Assembly (NCBI RefSeq): GCF_900769625.1
Contig: NZ_CAAGHK010000069.1
Span: 13,161-77,160, forward strand
DNA length: 64,000 nucleotides
DNA from: an uncultured Clostridium sp.
GTDB lineage: Bacteria > Bacillota > Clostridia > Clostridiales > Clostridiaceae
Direction: 5' to 3'
The notes below the pieces were generated by a model. The model made no database searches. It was not told the DNA's origin and saw nothing but the letters and a program-made list of their open reading frames with translations. A program made the translations under genes and the position numbers. Below are positions 62,744-64,000 of this stretch, piece after piece (positions within the stretch are counted from its first letter, which is position 1; every line of letters begins with the position of its first letter).

Positions 62744-63211
62744 ATGGTATTAGGAGAGAAAAACAATAAGCCTTTGAAAAGAATTAACATTGTATCTATA
62801 AAAATGATAAGAGAATCAAGTATTTTGTATAACATAAGAAAAATATGTGAACCAAGAGATATAGTTGATTTAGGAAAGAAATTTTTAGATGAACTTGATA
62901 GAGAAGAGCTTATAGTTGCATGTTTAAATGCTAAGAATGAAGTGAATTCTGTAAATTTAGTTTCTGTTGGAAGCCTTAGCAGTTCAATAGTCCATCCAAG
63001 GGAAGTTTTTAAGACCGCAATACTAAGTAATGCTGCTTCAATAGTAATGATACATAATCATCCAAGTGGTGATGTAACACCAAGCAAGGAAGATAAAGAA
63101 ATTACATTGAGAATAAAAGAAAGTGGCACTATATTAGGTATTTGTTTATTGGATCATATTATTATAGGTGATGATAAATATTACAGTTTCAAAGAACATG
63201 ATGAAATCTAA
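62744..63211 (+). CDS. RadC-like JAB-domain protein
   Basis: About 155 residues, only the C-terminal JAMM/JAB part of RadC (full RadC is about 225 aa with an N-terminal helix-hairpin-helix). The metal motif is MIHNHPSGDVTPSKED; SSSIVHPREVFKTAILSNAA is the other conserved block. AAGGAAG 10 bases upstream selects ATG 62744 over GTG 62735. Truncated RadC proteins like this are common on plasmids, integrative elements and defence islands. Despite the name, a role in DNA repair is not established. Confidence 0.88.
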   Translation: MVLGEKNNKPLKRINIVSIKMIRESSILYNIRKICEPRDIVDLGKKFLDELDREELIVACLNAKNEVNSVNLVSVGSLSSSIVHPREVFKTAILSNAASIVMIHNHPSGDVTPSKEDKEITLRIKESGTILGICLLDHIIIGDDKYYSFKEHDEI

Positions 63212-63233
63212 TAGAAAAGAAAAGGAGTTGTAA

Positions 63234-63845
63234 ATGATGATAATAACAGATAAGAAATTTTCAGATATAATACAAAGTTTTATTGCGAATGAAATTAATT
63301 TAATCATTAATAAGTATAATCAGATGGAGTCTGATATTATTAAAAAAGTTGAGAATTTTATATTAAAGATTGATGATGAAGAGTTTAAGAAAGAACTTCT
63401 ATTAGACTTCAATAAGACTTCAAAATTAGCAATAGAAATTGGTGATAAATGTGTTGATAATACCATTATAAAATCATACATGTGGATAAAATCAAATACT
63501 GATTTAGATTTGAATATAGATAGAGTTGAAAATCTTATTCAAGAAGTTGAAGAAAAAGGTTATTTTGAAATAAATGATAACACTATGATATATATTGATG
63601 GAACTAATCTTAAAAATATTGCTGTAGAAAAGCTGGAAACAATGCTTGATCACAGTTACTTTGTAGATAAGATTTTAGATAAGGATTCATTGGTAGAGTA
63701 CTTCATTAATGGTACAAGCAAGGATGAAGTTATAAGGGAGCTTGTAAACGGCATTGAAATTGAAGAACTTCTTGATATGAATATACAAACTATATTTGAG
63801 AATAATTATAATCAGCGTTATATGTTTGCTGAATTAGAATGTTAA
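63234..63845 (+). CDS. Acidic protein of unknown function, co-transcribed with the RadC-like gene
   Basis: 203 residues, predicted mostly helical and strongly acidic (DIIKKVENFILKIDDEEFKK; IEIEELLDMNIQTIFENN). AAGGAG before ATG 63234, which starts 22 bases after the RadC-like stop. No motif recognised. The terminator that follows carries a group II intron at its exit. Confidence 0.7.
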   Translation: MMIITDKKFSDIIQSFIANEINLIINKYNQMESDIIKKVENFILKIDDEEFKKELLLDFNKTSKLAIEIGDKCVDNTIIKSYMWIKSNTDLDLNIDRVENLIQEVEEKGYFEINDNTMIYIDGTNLKNIAVEKLETMLDHSYFVDKILDKDSLVEYFINGTSKDEVIRELVNGIEIEELLDMNIQTIFENNYNQRYMFAELEC

Positions 63846-63879
63846 AAGGCTACTTTCCAAGGAAAAGGTAGTCTTTTTT
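63844..63879 (+). terminator. Terminator of the RadC-like operon and target of the group II intron
   Basis: An 11-bp stem with G-U pairs (AAGGCTACTTT / AAAGGTAGTCTT) and a TTTTTT tail, starting at the stop codon. Confidence 0.88.
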
Positions 63880-63883
63880 CATA

Positions 63884-64000
63884 GTGTGCCCAGCATGGGC
63901 AACAACTTAACGGTGAAAGTCCGTTGTGGGCTTGGTAGTGGGAACCACTAGCCAAGGGCAAGGGTGTCCATCGTGAGGTGGAATCTGAAGGAAGCCTAAG
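63884..64000 (+). mobile_element. Group II intron, class IIC, 5' part of the ribozyme (cut by the window end)
   Basis: The start GTGTGCCCAGCATGGG matches the GUGUG class IIC opening, and the later segment GCAAGGGTGTCC ... GGAATCTGAAGGAAGC closely follows domain I of the Oceanobacillus iheyensis IIC intron (from memory). Complementary arms typical of domain I (e.g. CGGTGAAAGTCCG) are present. It begins 4 bases after the T-run of a terminator, the preferred IIC target. The reverse-transcriptase ORF, if any, lies beyond the window. Confidence 0.9.

Noticed and set aside
1..64000. CRISPR arrays, rRNA and tRNA genes
   Set aside because: No regularly spaced repeats or tRNA/rRNA signatures were seen; tmRNA is the only stable RNA gene recognised.

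Overview
The window is low-GC, AT-rich DNA from a saccharolytic, probably solventogenic Clostridium (inference). The supporting signs are Clostridium-type Shine-Dalgarno sites and AT-rich intergenic regions, an NfnAB transhydrogenase, galactoside ABC importers whose operons lack an ATPase gene, and a tmRNA whose tag ends NAEDNFALAA. The C. beijerinckii / C. saccharobutylicum group would fit, but the species cannot be fixed from sequence alone.

Layout. (1) 1-7.6 kb: the end of a sucrose phosphorylase gene, then an AraC-type regulator divergent from a GH36 alpha-galactosidase, followed by a sugar-binding lipoprotein and two permeases. The two promoters share a 42-bp operator/promoter block. (2) 7.7-9.7 kb: decayed DNA (a DUF4130-type DNA-repair protein fragment, a response-regulator fragment, a cell-wall-binding-repeat protein with stops) around an odd Met/Asn/Gly-rich protein. 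(3) 9.8-18 kb: ROK glucokinase, an HD-domain hydrolase, a LanFEG-type peptide-resistance ABC exporter with its own two-component system, an alkaline phosphatase/YibE-F gene scar, and a TRIC-family channel. (4) 18.3-25.2 kb: a polyamine cluster carrying both the SAM-decarboxylase/spermidine-synthase route and the carboxyspermidine dehydrogenase/decarboxylase route, plus speA and speB. (5) 25.3-26.3 kb: flavodoxin and nitroreductase. (6) 26.6-41.3 kb: a beta-galactoside locus with a LacI regulator, an SBP and two permeases, GH42, a YesMN-like two-component system, galactose mutarotase and GH2 LacZ. (7) 41.4-48.6 kb: assorted single genes: MBL-fold lipoprotein, PsiE-like membrane protein, TetR regulator, TcyP-like cystine symporter, a cadherin-like/cell-wall-binding secreted protein and a lipoprotein. 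(8) 48.8-55.4 kb: a phosphonate-gene deletion scar, a pair of complementary degenerate GHKL sensor kinases, nfnAB, and a decayed chemoreceptor/PAS fragment. (9) 55.5-64 kb: ssrA, followed by an accessory island with a type III restriction-modification system, several small genes each closed by its own terminator, a RadC/JAB protein, and the 5' end of a class IIC group II intron placed directly after a terminator.

Functionally the first 41 kb forms a galactoside-harvesting region. Two importers bring in alpha- and beta-galactosides, GH36/GH42/GH2 enzymes hydrolyse them inside the cell, mutarotase and glucokinase feed the released hexoses into central metabolism, and three separate regulators (AraC, LacI, YesMN) control the parts. 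The most unusual items are the split pair of AgrC-like kinases, the doubled polyamine route, the duplicated ribosome-binding site that creates a 12-codon upstream ORF, and at least four places where only the two ends, or one end, of a former gene or operon survive.
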